Of a DNA stretch of 64,000 nucleotides, positions 16,763 through 25,387 are shown piece by piece. Under the pieces are notes generated by a model. The model searched no databases. It was not told the DNA's origin and was given only the letters and a program-made list of their open reading frames with translations. The stretch lies in the NCBI GenBank assembly GCA_029239875.1, contig JARBUD010000005.1:99507-163506 (forward strand). The letters are read 5' to 3'. The position numbers and the translations under genes were made by a program. Origin of the DNA: Xanthobacteraceae bacterium (lineage in GTDB: Bacteria; Pseudomonadota; Alphaproteobacteria; Rhizobiales; Xanthobacteraceae). Each line of letters opens with the position of its first letter. Position 1 is the stretch's first letter.

Positions 16763-17572
16763 ATGTCCCTGCCGTCGTCGTCCGCCGCCGATCTGAGCCT
16801 GCTCGCCGCGCTGGCGCAGGCCTCGCTCAAGGCCGGCGAGGTCATCATGCGCATCCGCGCGGAGGGCATCACGGTCAACGCCAAGCCCGACCACAGCCCG
16901 GTCACCGCCGCCGACCTCGCCGCCGAGGAACTGCTGCACGCCGAGCTCGCGCGCATCCTGCCGGGCGTGCCGGTCATCGCCGAGGAGGCGGTGTCGCAGG
17001 GCAAGGGAGAAGCACCGGCCGACACCTTCCTGCTGGTCGACCCGCTCGACGGCACCAAGGAATTCATCGGCACCAGCGGCGAGTTCACGGTGAATATCGG
17101 CCTCGTGACCGACGGCGCGCCGGCCTTCGGCATCGTCCTCGCCCCTGCGGTGGCCCGGCTCTATGCCGGCATGACCACGGCCGCCGGCGGCGGCGCCTTC
17201 GCCGCCGGGCTGGAGCCCGATGCCGGCCTGTGGACGCCGATCCGCTGCCGTCCCGCCCCCGGGCACGGCCTCGTCGCGGTTGCCAGCCGGTCGCATCCCG
17301 ATGCCGGCACCGAGGCGATTCTCGCCGGGCTCGACGTCGCCGAGCGCATCAGCTGCGGCTCGGCGCTGAAGTTCGGCCTCGTCGCCGAAGGCCGCGCCGA
17401 CATCTATCCGCGCCTCGGCACCGTGTGCGAATGGGACGTCGCCGCCGGCCATGCGCTGGTGCGGGCGGCGGGCGGCAGCGTCTGCCGGCCGGACGGCAGT
17501 CCCCTGCCCTATGGCCGCACCGAGGCGGCCTACCGCGTCCACGGTTTCATCGCCCGCGGCGCCGCGGCCTGA
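16763..17572 (+). CDS. cysQ: 3'(2'),5'-bisphosphate nucleotidase CysQ
   Basis: CysQ hydrolyses 3'-phosphoadenosine 5'-phosphate, the by-product of sulfate assimilation, and belongs to the inositol monophosphatase superfamily. The 269-residue product has the metal site VDPLDGTKEF, the second metal site WDVAAGHALV, and EEA in VIAEEAV. The start MSLPSSSAADLS begins just before the first helix; the open frame further upstream runs antisense through chpT and is rejected. It is divergent from chpT. Confidence 0.92.
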   Translation: MSLPSSSAADLSLLAALAQASLKAGEVIMRIRAEGITVNAKPDHSPVTAADLAAEELLHAELARILPGVPVIAEEAVSQGKGEAPADTFLLVDPLDGTKEFIGTSGEFTVNIGLVTDGAPAFGIVLAPAVARLYAGMTTAAGGGAFAAGLEPDAGLWTPIRCRPAPGHGLVAVASRSHPDAGTEAILAGLDVAERISCGSALKFGLVAEGRADIYPRLGTVCEWDVAAGHALVRAAGGSVCRPDGSPLPYGRTEAAYRVHGFIARGAAA

Positions 17573-17720
17573 TGACCACACCTTGATCGCAACCGCCCTT
17601 TTGCCGCTGCGACACGCCTTCCTAAGGTCGCACTCCGTGCTAATGATAGGTTCGGGAGCTGGTTGCCTGGCCCGTCGCGGCCTCCGCCACCCGATTGTTG
17701 GATCAACTGCGGGACCGACG

Positions 17721-18287
17721 ATGCCGACCTTGCGCGCTCTAATTGCCTGCCTTGCCTTGCTTGCCGCCTTGCCTTTCGCCGCCACCCCGAGCCATGCCCA
17801 GCAGAACACCTACTCGCGTGACGAGCTGGTGCAGCAGGGCCACGGCTTCTTCGGCGAGGTCTCGCGCGGCCTCGCGCTTTCGATCGAGAAGGCGACGAGC
17901 CAGTGGGGCCAGCCCAATGGCTACATCCTCGGCCAGGAGGGCTCCGGCGCCTTCGTCGGCGGCCTGCGCTACGGCGAGGGCACGCTCTACACACGCAATG
18001 CCGGCGACGTGAAGGTGTTCTGGCAGGGCCCCTCGCTCGGCTGGGACTTCGGCGGCGACGGCGCCCGCACCATGATCCTGGTGTACAACCTCAACAACAT
18101 CAACGACATCTTCCGCCGTTTCGGCGGCATTTCCGGCTCCGCCTATTTCGTCGCGGGCTTCGGCATGACGGCGCTCGCGGCCGACAATATCGTGGTGGTG
18201 CCGATCCGCTCCGGCGTCGGCGTGCGCCTCGGCGCCAATATCGGCTATTTGAAGTTCACCCCCAACGCCACCTGGAACCCGTTCTGA
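17721..18287 (+). CDS. eipA: Periplasmic DUF1134 protein, EipA-type envelope integrity protein
   Basis: This 188-residue protein has a signal peptide (TLRALIACLALLAALPFAA, cleavage near SHAQQ). The DUF1134 beta-barrel region covers NGYILGQEGSGAFVGGLRYGEGTLYTRN through GVGVRLGANIGYLKF. In Brucella EipA maintains cell-envelope integrity and is transcribed under CtrA. Presence near ctrA/chpT is suggestive, but I see no clear CtrA box in the 148 bp upstream. A strong hairpin follows the stop. Confidence 0.85.
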   Translation: MPTLRALIACLALLAALPFAATPSHAQQNTYSRDELVQQGHGFFGEVSRGLALSIEKATSQWGQPNGYILGQEGSGAFVGGLRYGEGTLYTRNAGDVKVFWQGPSLGWDFGGDGARTMILVYNLNNINDIFRRFGGISGSAYFVAGFGMTALAADNIVVVPIRSGVGVRLGANIGYLKFTPNATWNPF

Positions 18288-18305
18288 TATCGCCGTTCCA
18301 TCGCC

Positions 18306-18329
18306 GGCGGCCGGGCTATCCCGGCCGCC
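18306..18329 (+). terminator. Hairpin terminator after eipA
   Basis: A perfect 10-bp stem GGCGGCCGGG/CCCGGCCGCC with loop CTAT begins 19 bp after the eipA stop. The following run (TTCGTATCTGT) is only weakly U-rich. Confidence 0.6.
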
Positions 18330-18429
18330 TTCGTATCTGTAACTTGGTGGCGGCCGGGCCTATATGCTGCCAGGTCCGACCTTCCGGCCTCGAAGGCCGG
18401 ACGTACCGCGTTCGAGGTGAGACCGCCGC

Positions 18430-19656
18430 ATGATCGAAGTGATCATGTATTCCGCCATCGGCTTCCTGACGGCGACGCTGCTGGCCCTGCTGGCGCTGCC
18501 GGCAGTGTGGCGGCGTGCCGTGCGCCTCACGCGCAAGCGCATCGAGGGCGCCATCCCCTCCACGACGGCGGAGATCCTCGCCGACAAGGACGAGCAGCGC
18601 GCCGTCTTCGCCGCCGATGTCCGCCGCCTCGAGGTCGAGGTCGGCAAGCTGCAGGCCCGCGCCGCCAGCCAGTGGGGCGAGGTGACGCGCCAGGCCGAGG
18701 AGCTGCGCGCCCGCGCCGTCACCATCGAGCAGCTCTCCACCGACCTCTCGGCGCTGCAGATCGAGCACCGCGACAACCTCGTCCTCAAGGAAACCCTGGC
18801 CGAGAATCTCGACATCCGCACCCGCGACCTCGAGGAGACCCGCGCGGCGCTGCACGAGACCCGTGCCGAGCTCGACAGCACGAAGATCGCCCTGGAAGAG
18901 ACCAGCGCCCGCGAGGAGGAGCTGAAGGTCGAGCATGTCGCCCTCACCACGCTGCGCGACACGCTGAAGGACCGCATCGCCGAGCTCGACCGGCATCTCG
19001 CCGCCACCAATGCGCATCTGACCGCCGAGCGCGCCACGCTGCGCAACACCTCCGAGAGCCTGTCGATCGAGGTCGGCCGCAACCGCGACATGAAGGAGCG
19101 GCTGGTCGATGTCGAGGCGCGGCTGGAGGCGGTCGCCGAGGAGGCGACGATGCTGCGCACCGAGCGCGCGGCGCTGATCACCCGCGTCGCCGAGCTCGAC
19201 GCCCGCACCCATGCCGCCGAGACGGCGCGCACGACCACCGAGGCCGAGGCCGCCCGCGTCACCGGCGCGGCGCTGGAGGCGCAGCAGAAGGCCGAGGCGC
19301 TGGCGCGCGAGGCGGCCGACACCATCCAGATGCTGCGCGCCGAGAAGGTCATGCTGGACGGCGCGCTCGCCAAGGCGCGCGAGGACCGCACGACCTTGCA
19401 GCAGCAGCTCGTCGGCAGCGCCGCCGCTCTCGCGCCGTCGAACGGCGCCGACACCGCGCTGCTGCGCGATCGCATCAGCGACATCGCCGCCGAGGTGGCC
19501 AATCTCACCGCCCGGCTGGAAGGCCCGGGCTCGCCGATCGACGCCCTGCTCGCCGGCCATGTGCCCGCCGCCAACGGCGCGACGCCCTCGCTCGCCGACC
19601 GCATCATCGCGCTGCGCAAGGCCGAGGAGCCGGCGGCGAACCACGCGGCGGAGTAG
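18430..19656 (+). CDS. Membrane-anchored long coiled-coil protein, function unknown
   Basis: This 408-residue protein has one N-terminal transmembrane helix (YSAIGFLTATLLALLALPAVW), a basic patch (RRAVRLTRKR) that would face the cytoplasm, and then about 270 residues of Glu/Ala/Arg/Leu heptads. A disordered C-terminus follows with a short conserved-looking DRIIALRKAEE motif. The design resembles spacer or scaffold proteins of the inner membrane. A perfect TCCGGCCT/AGGCCGGA hairpin lies 30 bp before the start. No named family is recognised; the eipA/ctrA context hints at a cell-envelope role. Confidence 0.8.
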   Translation: MIEVIMYSAIGFLTATLLALLALPAVWRRAVRLTRKRIEGAIPSTTAEILADKDEQRAVFAADVRRLEVEVGKLQARAASQWGEVTRQAEELRARAVTIEQLSTDLSALQIEHRDNLVLKETLAENLDIRTRDLEETRAALHETRAELDSTKIALEETSAREEELKVEHVALTTLRDTLKDRIAELDRHLAATNAHLTAERATLRNTSESLSIEVGRNRDMKERLVDVEARLEAVAEEATMLRTERAALITRVAELDARTHAAETARTTTEAEAARVTGAALEAQQKAEALAREAADTIQMLRAEKVMLDGALAKAREDRTTLQQQLVGSAAALAPSNGADTALLRDRISDIAAEVANLTARLEGPGSPIDALLAGHVPAANGATPSLADRIIALRKAEEPAANHAAE

Positions 19657-19722
19657 CTCGGCGCGCTAGCGCGCCGGTCCTCTTGGCAGCCCGCTAGTCT
19701 CCTATTGAACGTCATGCCCGGG
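19642..19722. repeat. Left direct repeat flanking the low-GC gene
   Basis: This 81-bp stretch matches 20519-20599 without gaps. The first 42 bp share 37 identities, including 17 perfect bases (TAGCGCGCCGGTCCTCT), and the last 22 share 19. It covers the final codons and stop of the coiled-coil gene. Confidence 0.75.
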
Positions 19723-19813
19723 AAGGCGCCGAGCATAACGATCGCGCCGCCGCATTTCCGCGACGACTGCAACGTCTCTAAATTGCGTGATATTACCCTT
19801 CAGGGGGCCGCAG

Positions 19814-20509
19814 ATGACCGACTTCGAAGCGCAACTCTATGCAACGCTTGTAGGTGCTGGCATTGCGACTGTCGTATCCCTCATCCTGGCGTGGCAGTCG
19901 AACAAAGCAATCGACAAGCGTGACCGCGAACATCGAAAACAACTTCAGCGGAGTATGTTATTAAAGCTTCAGATTCGTGGGAGCATATTGTCCAGTGATA
20001 TTGCAAGCACGATGAACACAATTGACGACATACTACGTTCCGCCAACGAACTCGGACGTGTGAGCTGGCCAAAATATGCAGTAATAACTCCGATAGTGGG
20101 AAGTTTTGAATCTATATCCTTTTCAGCGGAAGAACTAGAACCTCTCGTTGACGCGAATAAATTCGAAATCGTCCACCAACTCGTGGAAATTTCGACGAGA
20201 CACCAAGTTTTTATAGAATCAATCATGTCTTACAACAACATGCGCCTTCAACTGAAGGACAAGGTTAGTGTCGAACGATTTGACGAAAACACCGGATCCT
20301 CACTCGTCAACGATCAGCAACTGAAAGCTCTTCAACCCTATTTCGTTGAGATGGAAACGATTATCTCTCAAGCCATTTGCATTGGGAGAGAACTAGATGT
20401 GCAGGCCCGTAAGGTGGTTGCGGAGATAGGGCCAGCTGCGCAAGAATATCTCAAAGACCCCACATTTCCGCGGATTGAATATGCCAAGCCACCAGGATGG
20501 AGCGGCTAA
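19814..20509 (+). CDS. Low-GC orphan membrane protein
   Basis: This 231-residue protein has a single N-terminal transmembrane helix (LYATLVGAGIATVVSLILAW). A charged linker (KAIDKRDREHRKQLQRS) leads into a predominantly helical cytoplasmic part. I do not recognise the family. Sampled lines of the gene are about 38-43% G+C against roughly two thirds G+C around it, and codon use is relaxed accordingly, indicating recent transfer. The start MTDFEAQ follows CAGGGGG. The unit is bounded by 81-bp imperfect direct repeats 877 bp apart. Confidence 0.75.
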   Translation: MTDFEAQLYATLVGAGIATVVSLILAWQSNKAIDKRDREHRKQLQRSMLLKLQIRGSILSSDIASTMNTIDDILRSANELGRVSWPKYAVITPIVGSFESISFSAEELEPLVDANKFEIVHQLVEISTRHQVFIESIMSYNNMRLQLKDKVSVERFDENTGSSLVNDQQLKALQPYFVEMETIISQAICIGRELDVQARKVVAEIGPAAQEYLKDPTFPRIEYAKPPGWSG

Positions 20510-20518
20510 TTGCATCAA

Positions 20519-20599
20519 CACGCGGTGGAATAGCGCGACGCGGTAGCGCGCCGGTCCTCTCGTCGGCGCTCCAACCACCTCTTGCACGTCATGGCCGGG
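20519..20599. repeat. Right direct repeat flanking the low-GC gene
   Basis: Partner of 19642-19722. Here the sequence is non-coding and runs into a family C repeat element (ACGTCATGGCCGGGC), whereas the left copy contains only a truncated start of such an element. Confidence 0.75.
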
Positions 20600-20680
20600 C
20601 TTGGCCCGGCCATCCACGACTTCGGTTCGTCTCGGCGCGCCAGCAAGTCGTGGATCCCCGGGCCAAGCCCGGGGATGACG
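20586..20680. repeat. Palindromic intergenic repeat, family C, copy 3
   Basis: CGTCATGGCCGGGCTTGGCC and a facing GGCCAAGCCCGGGGATGACG frame inner ATCCACGACTT/AAGTCGTGGAT arms. It is in tandem with the next copy. Confidence 0.85.
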
Positions 20681-20708
20681 GCCGATTTAGCCGTTTCCAC
20701 TCTCACAC

Positions 20709-20792
20709 CCTCATGGCCGGGCTTGACCCGGCCACCCAGTGACGGGGCGCAGACAGAATGGCTGGATCCCCGGGCCAAGGCCGGGGATGACG
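20709..20792. repeat. Palindromic intergenic repeat, family C, copy 4
   Basis: CCTCATGGCCGGGCTTGACC opens this copy and CCAAGGCCGGGGATGACGG closes it. The middle has drifted. Together with copy 3 and the four short repeats that follow it fills the 404-bp gap before the oxidoreductase gene. Confidence 0.8.
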
Positions 20793-20860
20793 GCCGACTT
20801 GGCGATTGCCGGCCGCTCGTTCAGGATGGCGACGCTACGGCAGACAACAAGAAGCCGCCG

Positions 20861-20913
20861 GAAAGCCCCCCAAAGAAAACGCCCCTAGGAAACGCCTCAA
20901 GGAAAACGCCCCC
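20861..20913 (+). repeat. Four tandem 13-14 bp repeats ending in the ribosome-binding site
   Basis: Imperfect units of the form GGAAAACGCCCC begin at 20861, 20875, 20889 and 20902. The last one supplies the AAGGAAAA Shine-Dalgarno sequence for the ATG at 20914. Confidence 0.6.
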
Positions 20914-22284
20914 ATGAATCTCGCTCGCATGCTGAAGGCGCGCGCCGATGAAGGCCGCCCGGTCCGTGTCGGTGTCATCGGCGCCGGCAAGTTTGGCTCC
21001 ATGTTCCTGTCGCAGGTCCGCACCACGCCGGGAATGCACCTCTACGGCATCGCCGATCTCTCGATTCCCCGCGCCCGCGCCGCGCTGACGGCGACCGGCT
21101 GGGACGCGGACGCGGTGATCGCCTCCTCCTTCGACGAGGCGCTGCGCACCGGCCGCACCATGCTGACCGAGGACGCCAATGCGCTGATCGCCGCGGACGG
21201 GCTCGACGTGGTGGTCGAAGTCACCGGTAGTCCCGCCGCCGGCGCCGCCCATGCGCTGAAGGCCATCGAGCATGGAAAGCACATCGTCATGGTGACGGTG
21301 GAGGCGGACGTGCTGGTCGGCCCGCTGCTGGCCGAGCGCGCGCGCAAGGCGGGCGTCGTCTATTCCATGGCCTATGGCGACCAGCCGGCGCTGGTGTGCG
21401 AGATGGTCGACTGGGCGCGCACCTGCGGCTTCCGCGTCGTCTGCGCCGGCAAGGGCACCAAGTACCTGCCGAGCTTCCACAAATCGACGCCGGACACGAT
21501 CTGGAGCCTTTACGGCCTCACGCCCGAGGAAGCGGCCAAGGGCGGCATGAACCCGCAAATGTTCAACTCCTTCGCCGACGGCACCAAGTCCTCCATCGAG
21601 ATGGCGGCCATCGCCAATGCGGCGGGGCTGGCGGCGCCCTCCGACGGCCTGCTGTTCCCGCCCTGCGGCGTCGACGACCTCGCCACCATTCTGCGCCCGC
21701 GCGAGCATGGCGGCGTGCTGGAGCGGTCCGGCACGGTGGAGACCATCTCCTCGCTGGAGCGCGACGGCCGGCCGGTGTTCCGCGATTTGCGCTGGGGCGT
21801 CTATGTGGTGTTCGAGGCCGATCCGTCGGCGCGCGGCGACTATGCCCGCCGCTGCTTCAAGGAATACGGCGTGGTGACGGATTCCTCCGGCCGCTACACC
21901 GCGCTCTACCGGCCCTATCACATGATCGGGCTGGAGCTCGGGGTCAGCGTCGCCAATGCCGCGCTGCGCGGCGAGCCTACGGGCGTGACGGAGGCGTTCA
22001 ACGCCGACGTGGTGGCGGTGGCCAAGCGCCCCTTGAAGGCCGGCGAGATGCTCGACGGCGAAGGCGGCTACACGGTGTGGGGCAAGCTGTTCCCCGCCTC
22101 GACCTCGCTCGCCAAGGGCGGCCTGCCCATCGGCCTCGCCCACCACATGGCGCTGAAGTGCGACGTCGCCGAGGGCGAGATCGTCGGCTGGGCCGACGTC
22201 GAGGCCACCGACAGCCCCGCCATCCGCCTGCGCCGCGAGATGGAGCGGTCGTTCGGGGGCGGGGTCAGCGCGGCGGCGGAGTAG
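20914..22284 (+). CDS. Homoserine dehydrogenase-like NAD(P)-dependent oxidoreductase with C-terminal SAF domain
   Basis: This 456-residue protein has a Rossmann start (VRVGVIGAGKFGSMFLSQ) and the segment GLDVVVEVTGSPAAGAAHALKAIEHGKHIVMV, as in homoserine dehydrogenase-like enzymes. A catalytic region contains GDQPALVCEMVDWARTCGF and GTKYLPSFHKSTPDTIW. The C-terminus (VAKRPLKAGEMLDGEGGYTVWG) has the SAF fold seen in sialic-acid synthase and FlgA-like proteins. The family is widespread in Proteobacteria, commonly near sugar-acid genes, but the reaction is not established from sequence. The start follows the repeat-derived Shine-Dalgarno. Confidence 0.75.
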   Translation: MNLARMLKARADEGRPVRVGVIGAGKFGSMFLSQVRTTPGMHLYGIADLSIPRARAALTATGWDADAVIASSFDEALRTGRTMLTEDANALIAADGLDVVVEVTGSPAAGAAHALKAIEHGKHIVMVTVEADVLVGPLLAERARKAGVVYSMAYGDQPALVCEMVDWARTCGFRVVCAGKGTKYLPSFHKSTPDTIWSLYGLTPEEAAKGGMNPQMFNSFADGTKSSIEMAAIANAAGLAAPSDGLLFPPCGVDDLATILRPREHGGVLERSGTVETISSLERDGRPVFRDLRWGVYVVFEADPSARGDYARRCFKEYGVVTDSSGRYTALYRPYHMIGLELGVSVANAALRGEPTGVTEAFNADVVAVAKRPLKAGEMLDGEGGYTVWGKLFPASTSLAKGGLPIGLAHHMALKCDVAEGEIVGWADVEATDSPAIRLRREMERSFGGGVSAAAE

Positions 22285-22620
22285 ACTCTCCACCCTTCAC
22301 AACGTCATGCCCGGGTTTGGCCCGGGCATCCACGACTTCGGATCGTGCTGGCGGAAAGGCGTGGATGGCCGGGCCAAGCCCGGCCATGACGATGCATTGC
22401 TTGTTTTCGCTAACCCGCACGAACCGGCAACGCAGCCCGCTGGACTTCCCCTCGTCCATCCCTTATCCCTCGCGCAACGGTCTGCAGTTCACCGAGGCGT
22501 TGCCGCCCCGCGAGGGGAGCTAAACCTGCATCTACCGAATGGACCCGCACCATCCTTGTGCCCGGTCGCAAGACGGCAACCCCGACATCTCCTCGCAGAG
22601 GGCACGAACGAGGATTGGTC
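22285..22620. other. Intergenic region with family C repeat and a plain leader
   Basis: The first part holds the family C element at 22302-22391. The remaining 230 bp lead to the DUF2087 gene. I see no promoter-like box, terminator or gene in it. Confidence 0.5.
22302..22391. repeat. Palindromic intergenic repeat, family C, copy 5
   Basis: CGTCATGCCCGGGTTTGGCC faces GGCCAAGCCCGGCCATGACG around ATCCACGACTT and GCGTGGATGG arms. Confidence 0.85.
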
Positions 22621-23172
22621 ATGTCCAGAACCATTCTGGCCTATGAGGCGCCGGATATTTCCGCGCTCGCCCGCACGCTGCATCACGGCATCGCCGCGCT
22701 CGACCATGCGCCCGGCCATGTCGAGCTCCTGAACCTGCTGGCGCGCGGCGCCGGCTTCCGCAACTTCCAGCACCTTCGCGCGGATGCGCAGGCGCGGCGG
22801 CGTCTCGACGCGCCTCCCCCGCCGACGGCGCCGCTGGCCGATCACGCCCGCTGCGAGAAGGCGGCGCGGCTGTTCGATGCCGAGGGGCGGCTGGAACGCT
22901 GGTCGAAGAAGCGCAACCTGCAGATTCTCTGCCTGTGGGTGATGTGGTCGCATCTGCCGGCCGGCATCGTCTCCACCGAGCGCGAGGTGAACGAGCGGCT
23001 GAACGACTGGCACCTGTTCGGCGACCACGCGATCCTGCGCCGCGAGATGGTCGAGTTCGGCCTGATGCGCCGCACGCGCGACGGGCGCGAATATGCCCGC
23101 ATCGAGCGCGAGCCGCCGCCGGAGCTTTCCGTGCTGCTGGCGCGGCTGCGCGGGCGGCCTCACTCCTCATAG
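22621..23172 (+). CDS. DUF2087 domain protein
   Basis: The 183-residue product has an N-terminal helical part (MSRTILAYEAPDISALARTL, then HVELLNLLARGAGFRNFQHLRA). A C-terminal DUF2087 domain follows: KKRNLQILCLWVMWSHLP, STEREVNERLNDWHLFGDHAILRREMVEFGLMRRTRDG. DUF2087 is thought to be a small winged-helix-like domain, sometimes attached to regulators. No effector domain is present. The 3' end overlaps the convergent DUF4440-like gene by 13 bp. Confidence 0.8.
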   Translation: MSRTILAYEAPDISALARTLHHGIAALDHAPGHVELLNLLARGAGFRNFQHLRADAQARRRLDAPPPPTAPLADHARCEKAARLFDAEGRLERWSKKRNLQILCLWVMWSHLPAGIVSTEREVNERLNDWHLFGDHAILRREMVEFGLMRRTRDGREYARIEREPPPELSVLLARLRGRPHSS

Positions 23173-23591
23173 GCCATGTAGCGGATGATCCGCCATTTGC
23201 CGTCCGGCTCCCGGGCGAAGACGTCGAGCCCCGGCTCGACGCTCTTCGCCCCGCCGGGCTCGATGGTGAGCGTCCAGGTGAGCCGCACCACCGCGAGGTC
23301 GCCGGAGACGATGACCTCCTTGATGTCCGCCGCGTAGCGGAAGCGGCGGGCCTTGTCGTCGAGCGCCTTGGAGATCAGCGCGCAGCGGGCCTCGTAGCCC
23401 GCCTCGCCCTGCCCGCGATAGTCGGAGACCAGCGTCCTGGAGAACAGGTCGCAGGCGGTCGCCTTGTCGCCTTTGTTGAAGGCCGTGGTCCACTCCGCGA
23501 GCCGCTGGCGGATCGCCTGTGCGTCGTCGGCGAGCGCCGGGCCGGCGAGGAACAGCGCTGAGAGCGCGAGGATCGGGAACAGGCGCTTCAT
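23160..23591 (-). CDS. Secreted SnoaL/NTF2-like (DUF4440-type) protein
   Basis: This 143-residue protein has a signal peptide (MKRLFPILALSALFLAGPAL, then ADDAQ) and an NTF2-like fold. AIRQRLAEWTTAFNKGDKATACDLFS is the first helix pair, and DLAVVRLTWTLTI and WRIIRYMAYEE are the late strands. A GGGGGAGA ribosome site precedes the ATG. Such proteins are mostly of unknown function. It is convergent with and overlaps the DUF2087 gene. Confidence 0.8.
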   Translation of the reverse strand: MKRLFPILALSALFLAGPALADDAQAIRQRLAEWTTAFNKGDKATACDLFSRTLVSDYRGQGEAGYEARCALISKALDDKARRFRYAADIKEVIVSGDLAVVRLTWTLTIEPGGAKSVEPGLDVFAREPDGKWRIIRYMAYEE

Positions 23592-23651
23592 GGAGGTCTC
23601 CCCCGGCAACGGGGGGATCATAGCCATGTGGCCGGCCGTCAGGAACAAGCC

Positions 23652-23737
23652 GTCATCCCGGCCGAGCGAAGCGAGAGCCGGGATCGCTCTCCAATTGGCC
23701 TGCGATCCCGGATCGGCCTTCGGCCGTCCGGGATAAC
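23652..23737. repeat. Palindromic intergenic repeat, family A, copy 3
   Basis: It has the same double-hairpin architecture as 2977-3062, with GTCATCCCGG at one end and a slightly decayed CCGGGATAAC at the other. Confidence 0.85.
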
Positions 23738-23757
23738 GCCTAATGGAACAAACAGGC

Positions 23758-24363
23758 CTACGCCATCTCGCGCGTGGCCAGCACCCATTCGCGGGCGCGG
23801 CGCTCGGGGTTCTCGTTCAGCAGCACGTCGGTGACGACGGCGAGGCTGTCCGCCCCCGCCTCCAGTACGCCCTGCGCGCGGTCGATGGTGAGCCCGCCTA
23901 TGCCGACCAGCGGCAGGTCTCCGACGCGCTTCTTCCACCTGGCGACGCGCTCCAGCCCCTGCGGCGCCCAGCGCATCTTCTTCAATATGGTCGGGTAGAC
24001 CGGGCCGAGCGCGACATAGTCCGGCCGCGCCAGCAGCGCGACTTCCAGCTCCGCCTCGTCATGGGTGCTGATGCCGAGCCTGAGCCCCGCGCTGCGGATC
24101 GCCGTTATGTCCGCCGTGGCGAGGTCTTCCTGGCCGAGATGGACGAAGTCGCAGCCCTCCTCGATGGCGAGCCGCCAATAGTCGTTGACGACGAGCTGCG
24201 CGCCGTAGCGCTCGCACACCGCGCGCGCCTCGGCGATCTCGCGGCGCAGCTCCGCCTCCTCCATGTCCTTGGCGCGCAGCTGCACCAGCTTCACGCCCTG
24301 CGGCAGCAGCCGCGGCAGCCAGGAGGCTCGGTCGACGATGAGGTAGAACGGGTCGAGCTTCAT
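23758..24363 (-). CDS. thiE: Thiamine phosphate synthase ThiE
   Basis: ThiE couples HMP pyrophosphate to the thiazole phosphate to give thiamine phosphate. The product (about 201 residues) has the TIM-barrel signatures KLVQLRAKD, LVVNDYWRLA, GCDFVHLGQEDL, DYVALGPVYPT and VGIGGL. It is the last gene of thiO-thiS-thiG-thiE. A GTG at 24375 overlaps the thiG stop and is an alternative start that would couple translation. Confidence 0.93.
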   Translation of the reverse strand: MKLDPFYLIVDRASWLPRLLPQGVKLVQLRAKDMEEAELRREIAEARAVCERYGAQLVVNDYWRLAIEEGCDFVHLGQEDLATADITAIRSAGLRLGISTHDEAELEVALLARPDYVALGPVYPTILKKMRWAPQGLERVARWKKRVGDLPLVGIGGLTIDRAQGVLEAGADSLAVVTDVLLNENPERRAREWVLATREMA

Positions 24364-24371
24364 CGGTTCAC

Positions 24372-25187
24372 TCACTGGCCCAGCACGGCGCGGCCCATCA
24401 CGGGCGTCGAGGGCGCGGCCATGTCGCGCACCTCCATCGGGTCGGCGAGCACCGCCTCGCGCCCGGCCTCGATGGCGCGGGCGAAGGCGCGCGCCATGCG
24501 CACGGGGTCGCCGGCCTTGGCGACGGCGGTGTTCAGCAGCACCGCATCATAGCCCATCTCCATCGCCGCCGCCGCATGCGAGGGAACACCGACGCCGGCG
24601 TCCACCACCAGCGGCACGCCGGGGAAATGCGCCCGCAGCGAGCGCAGGCCATAGGGGTTGTTGAGCCCGCGGCCGGAGCCGATCGGCGCACCCCACGGCA
24701 TCAGCACCTCGCAGCCGGCGCCGATCAGCTTCTCCGCCACCACCAGGTCCTCGGTGGTGTAGGGAAAGACCTCGAAGCCGTCGCGCGAGAGGATGCGCGC
24801 GGCCTCCACCAGCCCGAACACGTCGGGTTGCAGCGTGTCGTCCTCGCCGATCACCTCCAGCTTCACCCAGGGCGTGCCGAAGAGCTCGCGCGCCATCTCG
24901 GCGGTGGTGACGGCTTCCTTCACGGTCTTGCAGCCGGCGGTGTTGGGCAGAACCTTCACGCCGAGGTCGCGGATGAGCTGCCAGAAGCTCTGGCCCGCCT
25001 TCGCAGCCCCGGATTCCCGGCGCAGCGAGACGGTGACGATCTCCGCCCCCGAGGCGCGGATCGCCTCGGACAGGATCGCTGGCGAGGGGTACTGCGCCGT
25101 GCCGAGCAGCAGGCGCGAATTCACCTTGGTGCCGTAGAACTCGACCGGATCGGCGAGCGTGCCGGGATTGTTGGTCATCGCGTCCAT
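24372..25187 (-). CDS. thiG: Thiazole synthase ThiG
   Basis: ThiG forms the thiamine thiazole ring from deoxyxylulose phosphate, dehydroglycine and ThiS thiocarboxylate. The 271-residue protein has [13 protein letters not shown], the Schiff-base lysine region [10 protein letters not shown], and the phosphate-binding [18 protein letters not shown] and [23 protein letters not shown] precedes the ATG, 2 bp after the thiS stop. Length is typical. Confidence 0.96.
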   Translation of the reverse strand: MDAMTNNPGTLADPVEFYGTKVNSRLLLGTAQYPSPAILSEAIRASGAEIVTVSLRRESGAAKAGQSFWQLIRDLGVKVLPNTAGCKTVKEAVTTAEMARELFGTPWVKLEVIGEDDTLQPDVFGLVEAARILSRDGFEVFPYTTEDLVVAEKLIGAGCEVLMPWGAPIGSGRGLNNPYGLRSLRAHFPGVPLVVDAGVGVPSHAAAAMEMGYDAVLLNTAVAKAGDPVRMARAFARAIEAGREAVLADPMEVRDMAAPSTPVMGRAVLGQ

Positions 25188-25189
25188 GA

Positions 25190-25387
25190 TTAGCCTCCCT
25201 GCATCGGGGCGAGGATCTCGACCCGGTCGCCATCGGATATGGCCGTCGCCTCGCGCTTCACCGCGCGCACCATCGCCCCGTTCAGCGCCGTGGCGACCAT
25301 GGCGCCGGTGAGGCCGAGTTCGGCGAGGAGGTCCGCGAGGGTGCCGGCGCGGGTGTCCGCCGGCTCACCATTGACGATGATCTTCAT
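25190..25387 (-). CDS. thiS: Sulfur carrier protein ThiS
   Basis: This 65-residue ubiquitin-like protein ends in the Gly-Gly that is adenylated and thiocarboxylated (ILAPMQGG). It begins [21 protein letters not shown], the family pattern. It overlaps the 3' end of thiO by 23 bp and is followed immediately by thiG. Confidence 0.95.
   Translation of the reverse strand: MKIIVNGEPADTRAGTLADLLAELGLTGAMVATALNGAMVRAVKREATAISDGDRVEILAPMQGG

Noticed and set aside
17573..17720. Search for a CtrA box before eipA
   Set aside because: Only CTAA-like fragments with wrong spacing are present, so CtrA control cannot be claimed from this sequence.
18360..19772. Ser/Arg/Ala-rich open frame opposite the coiled-coil gene
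   Set aside because: Composition follows from complementing Glu/Ala/Leu heptad codons. It extends into the adjacent repeat.
20586..20792. Two adjacent repeats considered as a small CRISPR array
   Set aside because: The units are hairpins of about 90 bp with diverged centres, there are no regular spacers and no cas genes, and copies are dispersed elsewhere.
20821..22293. Open frame of about 490 codons opposite the SAF-domain oxidoreductase
   Set aside because: Mirror frame with no recognisable domain; the plus-strand protein has clear Rossmann and SAF motifs.
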